Below, in pieces: positions 55,029 to 64,000 of a stretch of DNA of 64,000 nucleotides. The DNA is from RGIG5057 sp036653755 (GTDB taxonomy: Bacteria > Bacillota > Clostridia > TANB77 > CAG-465). The notes beneath the pieces were generated by a model, which saw only the letters and a program-made list of their open reading frames with translations, was not told the DNA's origin and made no database searches. A program made the position numbers and the translations under genes. Positions within the stretch are counted from its first letter, which is position 1, and the number at the start of each line of letters is the position of its first letter. The stretch is from positions 17,903-81,902 of the forward strand of contig JAVVTJ010000001.1 of NCBI GenBank assembly GCA_036653755.1, given 5' to 3'.

Positions 55029-56123
55029 TTACACATTAAATCTAAATAAAGTTATGTCACCATCTTGCATAATATAGTCTTTTCCTTCTAATCTTACTAG
55101 TCCTTTTTCTTTTGCACGAAGCATAGTTTCATTTTTTATTAAATCATCAAATGACACTATTTCAGCTTTTATAAATCCTCTTTCAAAATCAGTATGAATT
55201 TTACCAGCAGCTTGTGGTGCTTTTGTTCCTTTTGTTATAGTCCATGCTCTAACTTCATCTTTACCAGATGTTAAAAAAGAGATAAGTCCAAGTATAGAAT
55301 AGCTAGCTTTTACTAATTTATCTAAACCAGATTCTTTTATTGCATATTCATTCATAAGTAATAATTTATCTTCATTATCCAATTCTGATAAATCTTCTTC
55401 AAATTTAGCACAAAGTGAAATAACTTGTGAATTTTCTTGCTTAGCAAAGTCTTTAACAATATTTACATATTTATCATTATCAATAGTAGAAAGTTGTGAT
55501 TCGGAAACATTTGCTACATAAATAACTGGTTTATCTGTAAGTAAATATAGATCTTTTATTAATGCTTTTTCTTCTGCTGTAAAGTTTAAGCTTCTAATAG
55601 GTTTTAAGTTTTGTAATGTTTCAGATATTTTAGTTAATATTTCTAATTCTATTAAAGAATTTTTATCTCCAACTTTAACCATTTTACTTAATTTTTGTAT
55701 TCTTGTATTTACTGTTTCTGTATCACTTAAAACAAGTTCTAATGATATAGTTTCAATATCATCTAATGGATCAATTCTACCTTCTACATGTATTATCTTT
55801 TCATCTTCAAAACATCTTACAATATGAACAATTGCATCTGTTTCACGTATATGTGATAAGAATTTATTTCCTAAACCTTCTCCATTAGATGCACCTTTAA
55901 CAAGTCCTGCAATATCAACAAATTCAATAGTTGCATAAGTAGTTTTATTAGTTTCATACATTTTAGATAAAACATCAATTCTCGTATCTGGCACTGTTAC
56001 TATACCTACATTTGGTTCTATTGTACAAAATGGATAATTTGCACTTTCTGCTCCTGCTTTTGTCAAACTATTAAATAACGTACTTTTTCCTACATTTGGA
56101 AGTCCTACAATTCCTAATTTCAA
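55029..56123 (-). CDS. ychF: Redox-regulated ATPase/GTPase YchF
   Basis: An Obg-family P-loop ATPase that binds ribosomes. It has G1 GLPNVGKST (about residues 7-15), NYPFCTIEPNVG, G3 DIAGLVKGAS, and, instead of the usual NKxD, the NVSE motif typical of ATP-preferring YchF; a C-terminal TGS domain ends DGDITLFRFNV. TTG 56123 is 8 nt after AAAAGGAG and is the better start; a GTG at 56132 abuts the site. The product is 364 aa. Confidence 0.95.
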   Translation of the reverse strand: MKLGIVGLPNVGKSTLFNSLTKAGAESANYPFCTIEPNVGIVTVPDTRIDVLSKMYETNKTTYATIEFVDIAGLVKGASNGEGLGNKFLSHIRETDAIVHIVRCFEDEKIIHVEGRIDPLDDIETISLELVLSDTETVNTRIQKLSKMVKVGDKNSLIELEILTKISETLQNLKPIRSLNFTAEEKALIKDLYLLTDKPVIYVANVSESQLSTIDNDKYVNIVKDFAKQENSQVISLCAKFEEDLSELDNEDKLLLMNEYAIKESGLDKLVKASYSILGLISFLTSGKDEVRAWTITKGTKAPQAAGKIHTDFERGFIKAEIVSFDDLIKNETMLRAKEKGLVRLEGKDYIMQDGDITLFRFNV

Positions 56124-56357
56124 TATAAACACTCCTTTTATTTACATTATTATATATTAAATATATTTGTATGTCAAGCTATTTATGCAATTAAAATTCC
56201 TAAAAATATATTATTAAAATATTTAATATAAATATAGTATTAGGTAAAAAAAGTATAGTTTAATTAAAAAATATACAATATGATAGTAAAAATAGACTTT
56301 TTATAGTACTTACAAATATGTTTTAAGTAAAAAAGGTGACACATAAAGTATCATTTT

Positions 56358-57794
56358 TTATAAAGTAATCATGTCACTTAATTTTGTTATATCACCAGCA
56401 CCTATGGTAAGTACTATATCATTTGGTTTTAATGTAGATTTTAAATATTTTACTATATCACCAAAATCTGATATGTACAAAGCATTTACTCTATTTTTTT
56501 TAATTAATTCTACTAAAATTTTAGCTGAAACAGTTCCATCATCTATTTCTCTTGCTGCATATATATCAGTTACAATGCATAAGTCACTGTTAAAAAAAGA
56601 ACTTGCAAAATCATCTAATAATTCTTTTGTTCTGCTATATGTGTGTGGCTGAAATATAGATATAACTCTAGATTCATTTTTCTGTTTAGCAGCGGCAAGT
56701 GTTGCTTTTATTTCAGTAGGATGATGGGCATAGTCGTCATAAATCAATATATTGTTTCCTAAATCTTTTTTAAGTTCAAATCTTCTTTTAGCACCACAAA
56801 ATTCATTTAAGCTTTTTTGCATTATTGTAAAATCTATATTATGGGCATAAGCAGTAGTTATAGCAGCTAATGCATCATAAACATTATGTATACCAGGAAC
56901 TGTTAAGTAAAATTCGAAAACTTCTTTATTTTGAGGATTTGTAACATCAAAAGAGTAAAATCCTTTTATATTACAATATATATTTTTTGCATATATTGTG
57001 GCAGTAGGATCACTAAGTGAAAATGTATATAATTTTATATTTTTATTATCTAACTTATCAGATATATCAGTAAGTATATCTATACAATTTGAATCATCTT
57101 TGTTTATAATTAAAATACCATTTACAGGTAACATCAATATAAATTTTTTAAAGGATTTTTTTATATCTTCAATACCTGAAAAATAATCTAAATGATCTTC
57201 ATCTATATTTAGTATTGTAGCTGTTTGATGAGGAAAGTTTAAAAAGCTATCAACATACTCGCAAGATTCAAGTATAAAGTAATCTGAATTGCCAATTAAA
57301 TAGTTTAAATCATTTAATTTTTTAAATTTACCACCTACTTGTACATTTGGATCTAATCCAGCATCTATAAATATAGCAGAAGTCATTGAAGTTGTTGTTG
57401 TTTTACCATGAGTTCCTGAAATACATATTACATTATCATATGCTTTAAGTAACATTCCTAAAAAGACTGCTCTTTCGTAAGCAGGTATATTTAAAGATTT
57501 AGCTCTTACAAATTCAACATCATGTTGATTTATAGCTGAGGTATATACAACGGTATCAACATTTTTAACAAGTTCTGCGTTAGAACCAATAAATACTTCA
57601 ATTCCTTTTTCACGTAATATTCTAATCATATCTGAATCATTTTTATCAGAACCAGTTACAGTATAACCAGCATCATGTAATACCAAAGCAATAGCACTCA
57701 TGCTAACTCCTCCAATACCAATCATATGAATTTTTTTAATACTATTCATATCAATATCTCTAGATTTTATATTAAAATTTATATTATTTAACAA
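56358..57794 (-). CDS. murC: UDP-N-acetylmuramate--L-alanine ligase
   Basis: It adds L-Ala to UDP-MurNAc in peptidoglycan synthesis. The N-terminal nucleotide motif is HMIGIGGVSMSAIA, the ATP site is ISGTHGKTTTTSM (about residues 126-138), and the C-terminal segments YDDYAHHPTEIKATL and FQPHTYSRT are diagnostic. The TTG at 57794 follows AAGGATGTGG; ATG 57749, just before the core, is an alternative. The product is up to 478 aa. The minus-strand gap to ychF (56133-56357) holds no gene I can support. Confidence 0.94.
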   Translation of the reverse strand: MLNNINFNIKSRDIDMNSIKKIHMIGIGGVSMSAIALVLHDAGYTVTGSDKNDSDMIRILREKGIEVFIGSNAELVKNVDTVVYTSAINQHDVEFVRAKSLNIPAYERAVFLGMLLKAYDNVICISGTHGKTTTTSMTSAIFIDAGLDPNVQVGGKFKKLNDLNYLIGNSDYFILESCEYVDSFLNFPHQTATILNIDEDHLDYFSGIEDIKKSFKKFILMLPVNGILIINKDDSNCIDILTDISDKLDNKNIKLYTFSLSDPTATIYAKNIYCNIKGFYSFDVTNPQNKEVFEFYLTVPGIHNVYDALAAITTAYAHNIDFTIMQKSLNEFCGAKRRFELKKDLGNNILIYDDYAHHPTEIKATLAAAKQKNESRVISIFQPHTYSRTKELLDDFASSFFNSDLCIVTDIYAAREIDDGTVSAKILVELIKKNRVNALYISDFGDIVKYLKSTLKPNDIVLTIGAGDITKLSDMITL

Positions 57795-57974
57795 GTTACC
57801 ACATCCTTAATTTATTTATCTATTATTATACAAAAAAAAATACAATTAGTCAAATTATTTGAAAATATTAACAAAATTTATAATCTTTTTATATATAAAA
57901 AAGATTAATTTACATAAAAAACTTGAAAATATAGCAAAAGTAGTATATAATAGGTGTAATTTGGAGGAAAGATA

Positions 57975-59162
57975 ATGGTTATAGAAAAAGTAGTAACAAT
58001 AGTAGCAATGTATGTATTAAATTTTCTTTTAGCACATAAATTTATAAAAAGATATGCACCAGAAAATATAGTTATAATAGCTATATCATCTTTTGCTTTT
58101 GGCTCATATTTAGCTTTTGTAGTTAATAATGTTTATATACCAATAATGATTCAAAATTTGTTATTTATACTTATGTTTGGACTTCCATGTATTTTTGTTA
58201 TGCTACAATATAATGATATTATATTAAGTAGAAAAATATTATATTACAAAATGAAACTTAATATGTATGTAGAAGAATATGAAAAGGCAAAAAAAATATT
58301 ATTTAAGTTAATAGATCAAATAGGAAGAAAAGCAGATTACTATTATTTATTGGGAGTTTGTTATAAGCATTTAGATGATTTTGTAAATTCTAGAGATTCG
58401 TTTGCCTTAGCAGTTGAACTAGATAAAAGAAATTACTTATCATATTATGAATTAGGTTGTATTTTAGATGAAACAAATAAAAAAGATACGGCAATAATAA
58501 TGTTTAATAATGCTTTGAGAATAAAACCTGATTTTTATGAAGCAGCAGAAAGTTTAGGAATTACATATACTTCACAAGCAAGATATGAAGAAGCTTTAAA
58601 AGTATATAAAAATGCACTAGAGTATCATCCACAGTCATTTGAAATATATTATAATATAGCAATGATTGAACTTGAAATAGGTGATTATGATAATGCTGAA
58701 AAAAGCTTTGAAAAGGCAGCAAATTTAAAATCTAAATTATATAGTGCATACTATAATATAGGATGTATTAATTATTTAAAAGGGGATTATGTAAGGGCAA
58801 TTGAATTTTTCAAATTAGCTCGCTCTTCTACAGTTTATGGAGGTAGAGCATATTATAAATTAGCAACTGTATATGCTGCTACTAGAGAGTATGAAAAGTC
58901 AATGAGTTGTTTAGAGTATGCATTTCAGATTGATTCTAGATATATTAAAGATGCCAAAGAAGAACTTATTTTTGAAAATATAAAAGATAGAATAATATCT
59001 TTTGAAAAAGATGTAATACAAATAGAAGAAAAAAAAAGAGATAAAAATGATTATATGAAAGAATTAGAATATACATCAAAGAAAAAAGTTGTATTGGAAA
59101 ACAAGATAGCCGATGATTTAAAAAAAGAAAAAAATGAAATGACATTAGAAAATAAAGGATAG
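57975..59162 (+). CDS. Membrane-anchored TPR-repeat protein
   Basis: A 395-aa protein with two or three N-terminal hydrophobic helices (residues about 5-20, 33-52 and 58-75), then about seven tetratricopeptide repeats from residue 95 to 335 (for example YYLLGVCYKHLDDFVNSRDS and YYNIAMIELEIGDYDNAEKS). The C-terminus is a charged helical tail. TPRs mediate protein contacts; the partner is unknown. GGAGG precedes the ATG. It diverges from murC, and a shared cell-envelope role is only a guess. Confidence 0.85.
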   Translation: MVIEKVVTIVAMYVLNFLLAHKFIKRYAPENIVIIAISSFAFGSYLAFVVNNVYIPIMIQNLLFILMFGLPCIFVMLQYNDIILSRKILYYKMKLNMYVEEYEKAKKILFKLIDQIGRKADYYYLLGVCYKHLDDFVNSRDSFALAVELDKRNYLSYYELGCILDETNKKDTAIIMFNNALRIKPDFYEAAESLGITYTSQARYEEALKVYKNALEYHPQSFEIYYNIAMIELEIGDYDNAEKSFEKAANLKSKLYSAYYNIGCINYLKGDYVRAIEFFKLARSSTVYGGRAYYKLATVYAATREYEKSMSCLEYAFQIDSRYIKDAKEELIFENIKDRIISFEKDVIQIEEKKRDKNDYMKELEYTSKKKVVLENKIADDLKKEKNEMTLENKG

Positions 59163-59215
59163 CTATTGATTTATTTTAAAAGATGTGATATCATAATATC
59201 ATATTTTTTATTTAT

Positions 59216-59302
59216 GCCGAAATGGTGGAATTGGCAGACACGTCAGACTCAAAATCTGATGAGGTAACACTTGTGTGGGTTCAAGTCCCACTTTCGGCAC
59301 CA
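59216..59302 (+). tRNA. tRNA-Leu (anticodon CAA)
   Basis: GCCGAAA pairs with TTTCGGC, the anticodon loop CTCAAAA gives CAA (59250-59252), the long variable arm marks a class II tRNA, and CCA is encoded. It reads UUG. Confidence 0.95.
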
Positions 59303-59303
59303 A

Positions 59304-59360
59304 TTTAAATAAAGTAATCACATGATAGTATTTGTAATATCATGTGATTACTTTATTTAA
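59304..59360. terminator. Long hairpin terminator behind tRNA-Leu
   Basis: TTAAATAAAGTAATCACATG at the left and its complement at the right form a stem of about 23 bp with a 10-nt loop. Confidence 0.75.
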
Positions 59361-59365
59361 AAAAC

Positions 59366-59394
59366 TTGACAAATACTATAATATAGTGTATAAT
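59366..59394 (+). promoter_or_regulatory. Sigma-A promoter of the surface-protein gene
   Basis: TTGACA (59366-59371) and TATAAT (59389-59394) are 17 nt apart. The downstream TGTTTACATAA is also found after the promoter at 61457, so the two surface genes may share control. Confidence 0.8.
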
Positions 59395-59449
59395 GTTTAC
59401 ATAACAAAAAAATGTAATTAGAATAATTATGAAAAAGGAGGGCTTAGCT

Positions 59450-61309
59450 ATGTTAATTAAAAAACTAAGCAAGAAACATTTATGGTCTATTGGTATGATA
59501 GGACTAGTGGTTATCTTTACGTTATTTTCAAAATATGTGCGGAGTAATCTGTTAATTTTCAATAATGAAAATATGACAGCAAAAATGTGCATGACTAGAT
59601 TAATGGCTTCAAATTCGCAACATGTTGATACAAACTTTATCAGAAATAATATAGAAATTATAGATAAAGGTAATGTAAAAACATATGGTATTACTTTTGA
59701 TGATAATGAAAAAATAAGCAATAGCTATTGTATTGTTGCAAGCAAAACAAAAATAGTTTTAAAACCTATTAAATCTATTGATAATCCGAAGATAAATTAT
59801 ACGGCTAATTTAAATGGAGATAATACGCAATATTTTGAAATTGGAACAAATTATATTGAAAAGGGCATTATTTTTTATGATAACAAAAAAGAAGCTGTAG
59901 ATATTTCAAAAACTGGTGCAACAATAATTATTGATTTTGGAAAATTAAACACTGATATTATTGGTAAATATTATATAAGTTATAAAGTTATTTTTCCCAA
60001 TAAGAAAGTGAAAGAATTACAACGATTAGTAATTGTTGAAAACAAAAATCCAGTTAGTGAGGATACATTTAAGTTAGCAGATTCAAAGTTACAATATTTA
60101 AATTTAGATACGAGTTTTGCAGAAAAAAATAAGGAATATGTACAAATTTATAATGTAGATAAAAGTAAAACTTATATACTTACTTTTAATGATAGTAATT
60201 ATATAAATAATAACTATTGTGTAATTTTAGAAAAATCAAAAATAACTTTTAAACCAATCAATTCTAATACTAAATCTAAGAAGTGTTATACTGCTAAATT
60301 AAATGGTAATAGCACTCAATATCTTGAAGTTGGAACAAAATATAAAGAAAAAAGTATTAAGTTTTATGACAGTAAAAAAAGGCTTGTAGATATTTCAAAA
60401 ACAGGTGCAACTGTAAAAATTTATTTTAGTAAATTAAATACAAATACTGTTGGAAAATTTTATGTAAATTATAAAATTATTTTTGCAGATAAAAAAGTAA
60501 AAAAATTTAAACGGTTAGTAATTGTAAAAGATAGTATAGCACCAGTGATTACTTTATTAGGTGAAGATCCATATCAATTGTATATCAATAATACTTTTAC
60601 TGAACAAGGATATATAGTAACAGATAATTATACTAAAAATGTGAAAGTATTAATAGATAAAACTGGTATAAATTTTGATATAGTAGGAGATTATAAAGAA
60701 GTATATACAGCAATTGATACATCAGGTAATAAAACTATTACTTATAGAAAGGTAAGAATACTTTCAATGTCTAATGAATCAACGTCGACACCTACGTCGA
60801 CACCTACGCCGACACCGACGCCAACGCCGACGCCAACGCCGACGCCAACGCCGACGCCAACGCCGACGCCAACGCCGACACCGACGCCAACGCCGACACC
60901 GACACCGACACCGACGCCGAAACCAGCTCCGATTGATCCAGGAAAACCAGGTAAACCAGATGATATAGTAAAACCAGTTGATCCGAGTAAACCAGGACCA
61001 GTTGATCCAGGAAAACCAGGAAAACCAGAAAAACCAGATGNNNNNNNNNNNNNNNNNNNNNNNNNNNNNNNNNNNNNNNNNNNNNNNNNNNNNNNNNNNN
61101 NNNNNNNNNNNNNNNNNNNNNNNNNNNNNNNNNNNNNNNNACCAGTTGATCCAAGTAAACCAGGACCAGTTGATCCAAGTAAACCAGGACCAGTTGATCC
61201 AAGTAAACCAGGACCAGTTGATCCAAGTAAACCAGGACCAGTTAATCCAAGTAAACCAGGACCAGTTAATCCAAGTAAACCAGGACCAGTTGATCCGAGT
61301 AAACCATAA
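59450..61309 (+). CDS. Repeat-rich surface protein interrupted by a scaffold gap
   Basis: The N-terminus has a membrane helix (residues about 12-28) and then two copies of a roughly 145-residue domain, each ending RLVIV (for example DISKTGATVKIYFSKLNTN). A DUF5011/Ig-like domain follows (PVITLLGEDPYQLYINNTF). Next is a Thr-Pro linker of about 20 TP pairs, and a proline-rich tail built of GPVDPSKP units. A 100-N gap at 61041-61140 lies in the tail, so the true length is unknown; the frame stays open across the Ns. This is the only gene here with CGG codons read in frame (59540 and 60512). At the second, the homologous repeat uses CGA arginine. ATG 59450 lies 7 nt after AAAGGAGGG. No sorting motif is seen before the stop. 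It is likely an exported wall-associated protein. Confidence 0.75.
   Translation: MLIKKLSKKHLWSIGMIGLVVIFTLFSKYVRSNLLIFNNENMTAKMCMTRLMASNSQHVDTNFIRNNIEIIDKGNVKTYGITFDDNEKISNSYCIVASKTKIVLKPIKSIDNPKINYTANLNGDNTQYFEIGTNYIEKGIIFYDNKKEAVDISKTGATIIIDFGKLNTDIIGKYYISYKVIFPNKKVKELQRLVIVENKNPVSEDTFKLADSKLQYLNLDTSFAEKNKEYVQIYNVDKSKTYILTFNDSNYINNNYCVILEKSKITFKPINSNTKSKKCYTAKLNGNSTQYLEVGTKYKEKSIKFYDSKKRLVDISKTGATVKIYFSKLNTNTVGKFYVNYKIIFADKKVKKFKRLVIVKDSIAPVITLLGEDPYQLYINNTFTEQGYIVTDNYTKNVKVLIDKTGINFDIVGDYKEVYTAIDTSGNKTITYRKVRILSMSNESTSTPTSTPTPTPTPTPTPTPTPTPTPTPTPTPTPTPTPTPTPTPTPKPAPIDPGKPGKPDDIVKPVDPSKPGPVDPGKPGKPEKPDXXXXXXXXXXXXXXXXXXXXXXXXXXXXXXXXXXPVDPSKPGPVDPSKPGPVDPSKPGPVDPSKPGPVNPSKPGPVNPSKPGPVDPSKP
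60776..60915 (+). repeat. Thr-Pro codon repeat
   Basis: Alternating ACG/ACA and CCG/CCA codons give a (TP)n linker. The stretch is far richer in G and C than its surroundings, a sign of low-complexity expansion or transfer. Confidence 0.85.
60925..61309 (+). repeat. 24-nt repeats coding GPVDPSKP, with assembly gap
   Basis: Units of CCAGTTGATCCAAGTAAACC type recur every 24 nt after the gap and in variant form before it. The 100 Ns (61041-61140) mark an unresolved length. These are coding tandem repeats, not a CRISPR array. Confidence 0.9.
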
Positions 61310-61329
61310 TTTGTTATTTAATTACATTA

Positions 61330-61360
61330 GAATGTCTTCATATATTTGAAGGCATTCTTT
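61330..61360 (+). terminator. Terminator behind the repeat-rich surface protein
   Basis: GAATGTCTTCA and TTGAAGGCATTC pair and are followed by T-rich sequence. The remaining gap to 61613 holds the next promoter only. Confidence 0.75.
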
Positions 61361-61456
61361 TTATATTAAATTGCATAAAAAATATTATGTAATTTTAAAA
61401 AAACGAAGCATGTTAACATAAAATAGACATTTAACAGAAAAAAACAAAGAAAACAC

Positions 61457-61485
61457 TTGACATTATGCATAAGTGATAGTATAAT
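61457..61485 (+). promoter_or_regulatory. Sigma-A promoter of the DUF5011 surface protein
   Basis: TTGACA (61457-61462) and TATAAT (61480-61485) are 17 nt apart, about 130 nt before the ATG; TGTTTACATAA follows as at 59385-59402. Confidence 0.8.
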
Positions 61486-61613
61486 ATATTTATTAAAATG
61501 TTTACATAATATATTAAGTGCACTTTGTAGAAATTAATTATAAGTGTACTAAATACAATAAAATTAAACAAAAGAACAATATTAATTATAAGTAATTAGG
61601 AGGTCTATTAATT

Positions 61614-64000
61614 ATGGATAAAATACTTAAATCAAAAAAAATGTTTAGAATTATTTGTTTGCTTTTTGTACTTATGTGTTTTGCGTCTGTTACATCAATT
61701 TATGCTGTAGAAGTAAGCACAACAACAAATATTAACATTTTACCAAGTTCAGGTGAAGTATTAGGAGGAAGAAAGATAACTGCTAATATATCAGATATAA
61801 ATGAGGTTTCATATATCTTTTATTATTGGGATGATCAATTAAATGGAGGTCAAAGTATTAGTACAACATTTGAAATTCCTAGTGGCAGAAATACATTTGA
61901 CTTTGATTTTAATGTGCCTACAGAAAAGGGATTACATATTTTAAGTATATGTGTACAAAATGGTAAACAAGAACATAGTAAATGGCGTAACTTTCAATAT
62001 TATGTTGTGGATAATTTGAGTTCAAGTGTTGATAAGACACCTCCCGAATTTATTTTTTCAAATTCACTTAATGAGGGTTTACCATATAATTACGCAACAC
62101 TTAATCCTAATCAAAAATTAATATTGAAAACTAAGCCAGATAGCACAGGAATATATTTTATGGAGTATAAATGGACAAAAGATGATCCAACTAAAACCAA
62201 AGTTGATTTTAGTACAGGCACTGAATGTTCATTTGGAAAAACTGAAATGATTTTAACAACTCCAAATGAAATAGGAAAATGGTTTTTAGTACCTTATTGT
62301 ATTGACGGAAGTAATAATGTTTCAGATGGATTTAATATGGAATATGATATTAAAGATATTACTGCACCAACAATTAGTTTAAATGGTTTTTCTAATATTG
62401 ATGTAGATATAAATAGTACATTTGTTGACTTAGGTGCAACAGTAATTGATAATTATGATCAAACAAGAACTATTTATGCTGATAAAAAATTAGATACTAG
62501 TAAAATTGGTGAGCAAATTCTTACATACACAGCAACAGATGCAGCAGGTAATAAATCAAATGTAATAACTAGAAGAGTTACAGTTGTTGGAAAAGAGGAA
62601 GTTGTAGAATTTACTTTACCAACGATAGGCAGATATAATTTTGGGGACAAGTTAAATTTATCAGGATCAAGTATTAAAATTACAAGTATTAGAGGTATAG
62701 TATCTTATATTATGCCTACTGCTAGTATGTTTAAAAATTTTACTACTAATAGAGTTGGTACAAATGATACTTTAGTTGAATATAATGGAAAAATAATAGG
62801 AAAATATACTTATATTGTTGAAGATTATATTAAAGATGTTTTAGTAAATGTGCCAAAAACAACATATGAGTTTAATGAAAATTTTGATTTTAAAAATGCT
62901 TATATTAAAAAAGTAATGGCTTCAGGAGCAACTACTATAGCTGAACAATTAACTCAGAATATGTTTATAAATTCATATAACAAAAATGTATTAGGGCAAC
63001 AAGTAATAGAAATAGCATATTCAGGAAAAATAGCATATTTAACTGTATATGTAGTAGATACAACAAAACCTATAATATCATTTATTGGTAATAAAGAAGT
63101 AACTATTGAAGTTGGAACATCATATAAAGATGAGGGAGCAACTTCGATGGATGAATGTGATGGAGATATTACTAAAAATATAATAACAGTAAATTCAGTA
63201 GATTCAACAAAAATTGGAATATATACAGTAGTATATAAAATAGTAGATTCAAGTGGAAATACATCAGAAATTACAAGAACAATAAAAGTAGTAGATACAA
63301 CAGCGCCTATAATAACAATAGATAATACAAATATATATGAATTAGAAGTAAAAGGTTCAAAACCAGAATTTAAGGCAGTAGCAACAGATAATTATGATTC
63401 ATTAGTAAATGTAGTAATAACAGATAATATAGACACAAATGTAGTAGGAAAATATACAGTAACATTTACAGCAACAGATGTAGCTTTAAATAAAACAGTA
63501 GAAACAAGAGAATTTATAGTAAAAGATACAACAGCGCCAGTAATAACAATAGATAATACAAATATATATGAATTAGAAGTAAAAGGTTCAAAACCAGAAT
63601 TTAAGGCAGTAGCAACAGATAATTATGATTCATTAGTAAATGTAGTAATAACAGATAATATAGACACAAATGTAGTAGGAAAATATACAGTAACATTTAC
63701 AGCAACAGATGTAGCTTTAAATAAAACAGTAGAAACAAGAGAATTTACTGTAAAAGATACAACAGCGCCAGTAATAACATTAATAGGAGCAAATCCACAA
63801 GTTATAGAAGTACATGGAGCATATACAGAGTTAGGTGCTACAGTAAGTGATAACTATGATCAAAATTTAGTAGCAACTATTGATACAAGTTTAGTAAATA
63901 CAGCATTAGTAGGAGAATATACAGTAACATATAATGCAGAAGATGCAAATACTAATAAAGCAGTAGAAGTTACAAGAAAAGTTAAAGTAGTAGATACAGC
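61614..64000 (+). CDS. Large secreted surface protein with DUF5011/Ig-like repeats (partial, runs off the right edge)
   Basis: An open frame of at least 795 codons starts at ATG 61614, 8 nt after AGGAGGTC. The N-terminus is a Sec signal peptide (FRIICLLFVLMCFASVTSIYA, about residues 11-31; likely cleavage after SIYA). Ig-like domains of the DUF5011 type follow, recognisable by repeated phrases such as ITVNSVDSTKIGIYTVVYK and KVVDTTAPIITI. Two adjacent units at about 63301-63531 and 63532-63762 are nearly identical, 231 bp (77 aa) each. Such proteins act as extended stalks on the cell surface. The C-terminal anchor lies outside the window. With the gene at 59450 it forms a pair of surface proteins with similar promoters. 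Confidence 0.88.
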   Translation, partial: MDKILKSKKMFRIICLLFVLMCFASVTSIYAVEVSTTTNINILPSSGEVLGGRKITANISDINEVSYIFYYWDDQLNGGQSISTTFEIPSGRNTFDFDFNVPTEKGLHILSICVQNGKQEHSKWRNFQYYVVDNLSSSVDKTPPEFIFSNSLNEGLPYNYATLNPNQKLILKTKPDSTGIYFMEYKWTKDDPTKTKVDFSTGTECSFGKTEMILTTPNEIGKWFLVPYCIDGSNNVSDGFNMEYDIKDITAPTISLNGFSNIDVDINSTFVDLGATVIDNYDQTRTIYADKKLDTSKIGEQILTYTATDAAGNKSNVITRRVTVVGKEEVVEFTLPTIGRYNFGDKLNLSGSSIKITSIRGIVSYIMPTASMFKNFTTNRVGTNDTLVEYNGKIIGKYTYIVEDYIKDVLVNVPKTTYEFNENFDFKNAYIKKVMASGATTIAEQLTQNMFINSYNKNVLGQQVIEIAYSGKIAYLTVYVVDTTKPIISFIGNKEVTIEVGTSYKDEGATSMDECDGDITKNIITVNSVDSTKIGIYTVVYKIVDSSGNTSEITRTIKVVDTTAPIITIDNTNIYELEVKGSKPEFKAVATDNYDSLVNVVITDNIDTNVVGKYTVTFTATDVALNKTVETREFIVKDTTAPVITIDNTNIYELEVKGSKPEFKAVATDNYDSLVNVVITDNIDTNVVGKYTVTFTATDVALNKTVETREFTVKDTTAPVITLIGANPQVIEVHGAYTELGATVSDNYDQNLVATIDTSLVNTALVGEYTVTYNAEDANTNKAVEVTRKVKVVDT
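63301..63762 (+). repeat. Two tandem 231-bp coding repeats
   Basis: Both units carry ATAACAATAGATAATACAAA at the same place and differ at only a few positions, such as TTTATAGTA against TTTACTGTA near the end. Such identity indicates recent duplication or homogenisation. Confidence 0.85.

Noticed and set aside
61141..61300. Regular 24-nt repeats that resemble a CRISPR array
   Set aside because: The repeats are contiguous without unique spacers and encode GPVDPSKP in frame with the surface protein.
60774..61349. Arg/His-rich and Asn/Gln-rich alternative frames over the repeats
   Set aside because: They are out-of-frame readings of the Thr-Pro and GPVDPSKP repeats.

Overview
The window is a 64-kb stretch of a very AT-rich genome, most likely a low-GC, anaerobic, endospore-forming Clostridia-type Firmicute. 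Evidence: a dipicolinate synthase gene, spore-surface-like genes, a trimeric [FeFe] hydrogenase, pta-ackA, a Firmicutes-style L10 leader, and many sigma-A promoters (TTGACA, 17 nt, TATAAT). TTG starts behind good AGGAGG-like sites are common. One 100-N scaffold gap lies at 61041-61140.

Layout. 1-3064: end of an unknown gene, dpaA, folD, tRNA-Gly(UCC), an OGG-type glycosylase. 3212-6417: rpmG-secE-nusG-rplK-rplA-[L10 leader]-rplJ-rplL, without rpoBC behind it. 6528-10142: an asparagine synthase gene on the minus strand and a lone tnpB among inverted-repeat elements. 10143-20611: an unknown coiled-coil protein, class II aldolase, hydrogenase genes hydC/hydB/hydA with a broken HAD gene between hydC and hydB, a GGDEF/EAL protein, an SDR and rnhB. 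20663-22612: two spore-surface-like genes on the minus strand. 22831-38813: pdp, ispA, a Cys-rich peptide, smc, a YwaF-like membrane protein, a 0.5-kb inverted-repeat element, uvrA, a decayed gene, ruvB, queH and thrS. 38834-54533: VanW protein, RNase P RNA, a solute-binding-like protein, pta-ackA, two peptidases, rodA, pentapeptide protein, pilin-like protein, dusB, ylmH, mtaB and a CapA-like protein. 54741-64000: tRNAs Tyr, Ile2/Met and Leu, ychF, murC, a TPR protein and two repeat-rich surface proteins.

The most interesting signal is translational. Four conserved genes (dpaA, an asnB-like gene, a GGDEF/EAL gene, mtaB) are each out of frame by exactly one base, and asnB is out of frame twice. 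At all five places the surplus base is the C of an in-frame CGG codon, and removing it restores a GGN glycine codon; at four of the five that glycine sits in a motif conserved in the family. I scanned both strands by eye for CGG codons in real genes and found seven: five are these +1 sites and two lie in one surface-protein gene of unusual composition. CGA and CGT are used normally as arginine. The pattern suggests CGG is unassigned or starved of tRNA here and is passed by +1 frameshifting (or by a CGGN quadruplet reading).

A second signal is a family of inverted-repeat elements with ends GGGYTAGCTTTKTAAA. Four copies sit so that the TAG stop codon of the preceding gene is the first triplet of the motif (TAGGGYTAGC). 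The tnpB gene ends in the same sequence, and a structured block of about 90 nt with compensatory changes is shared by the tnpB leader and the 0.5-kb element.
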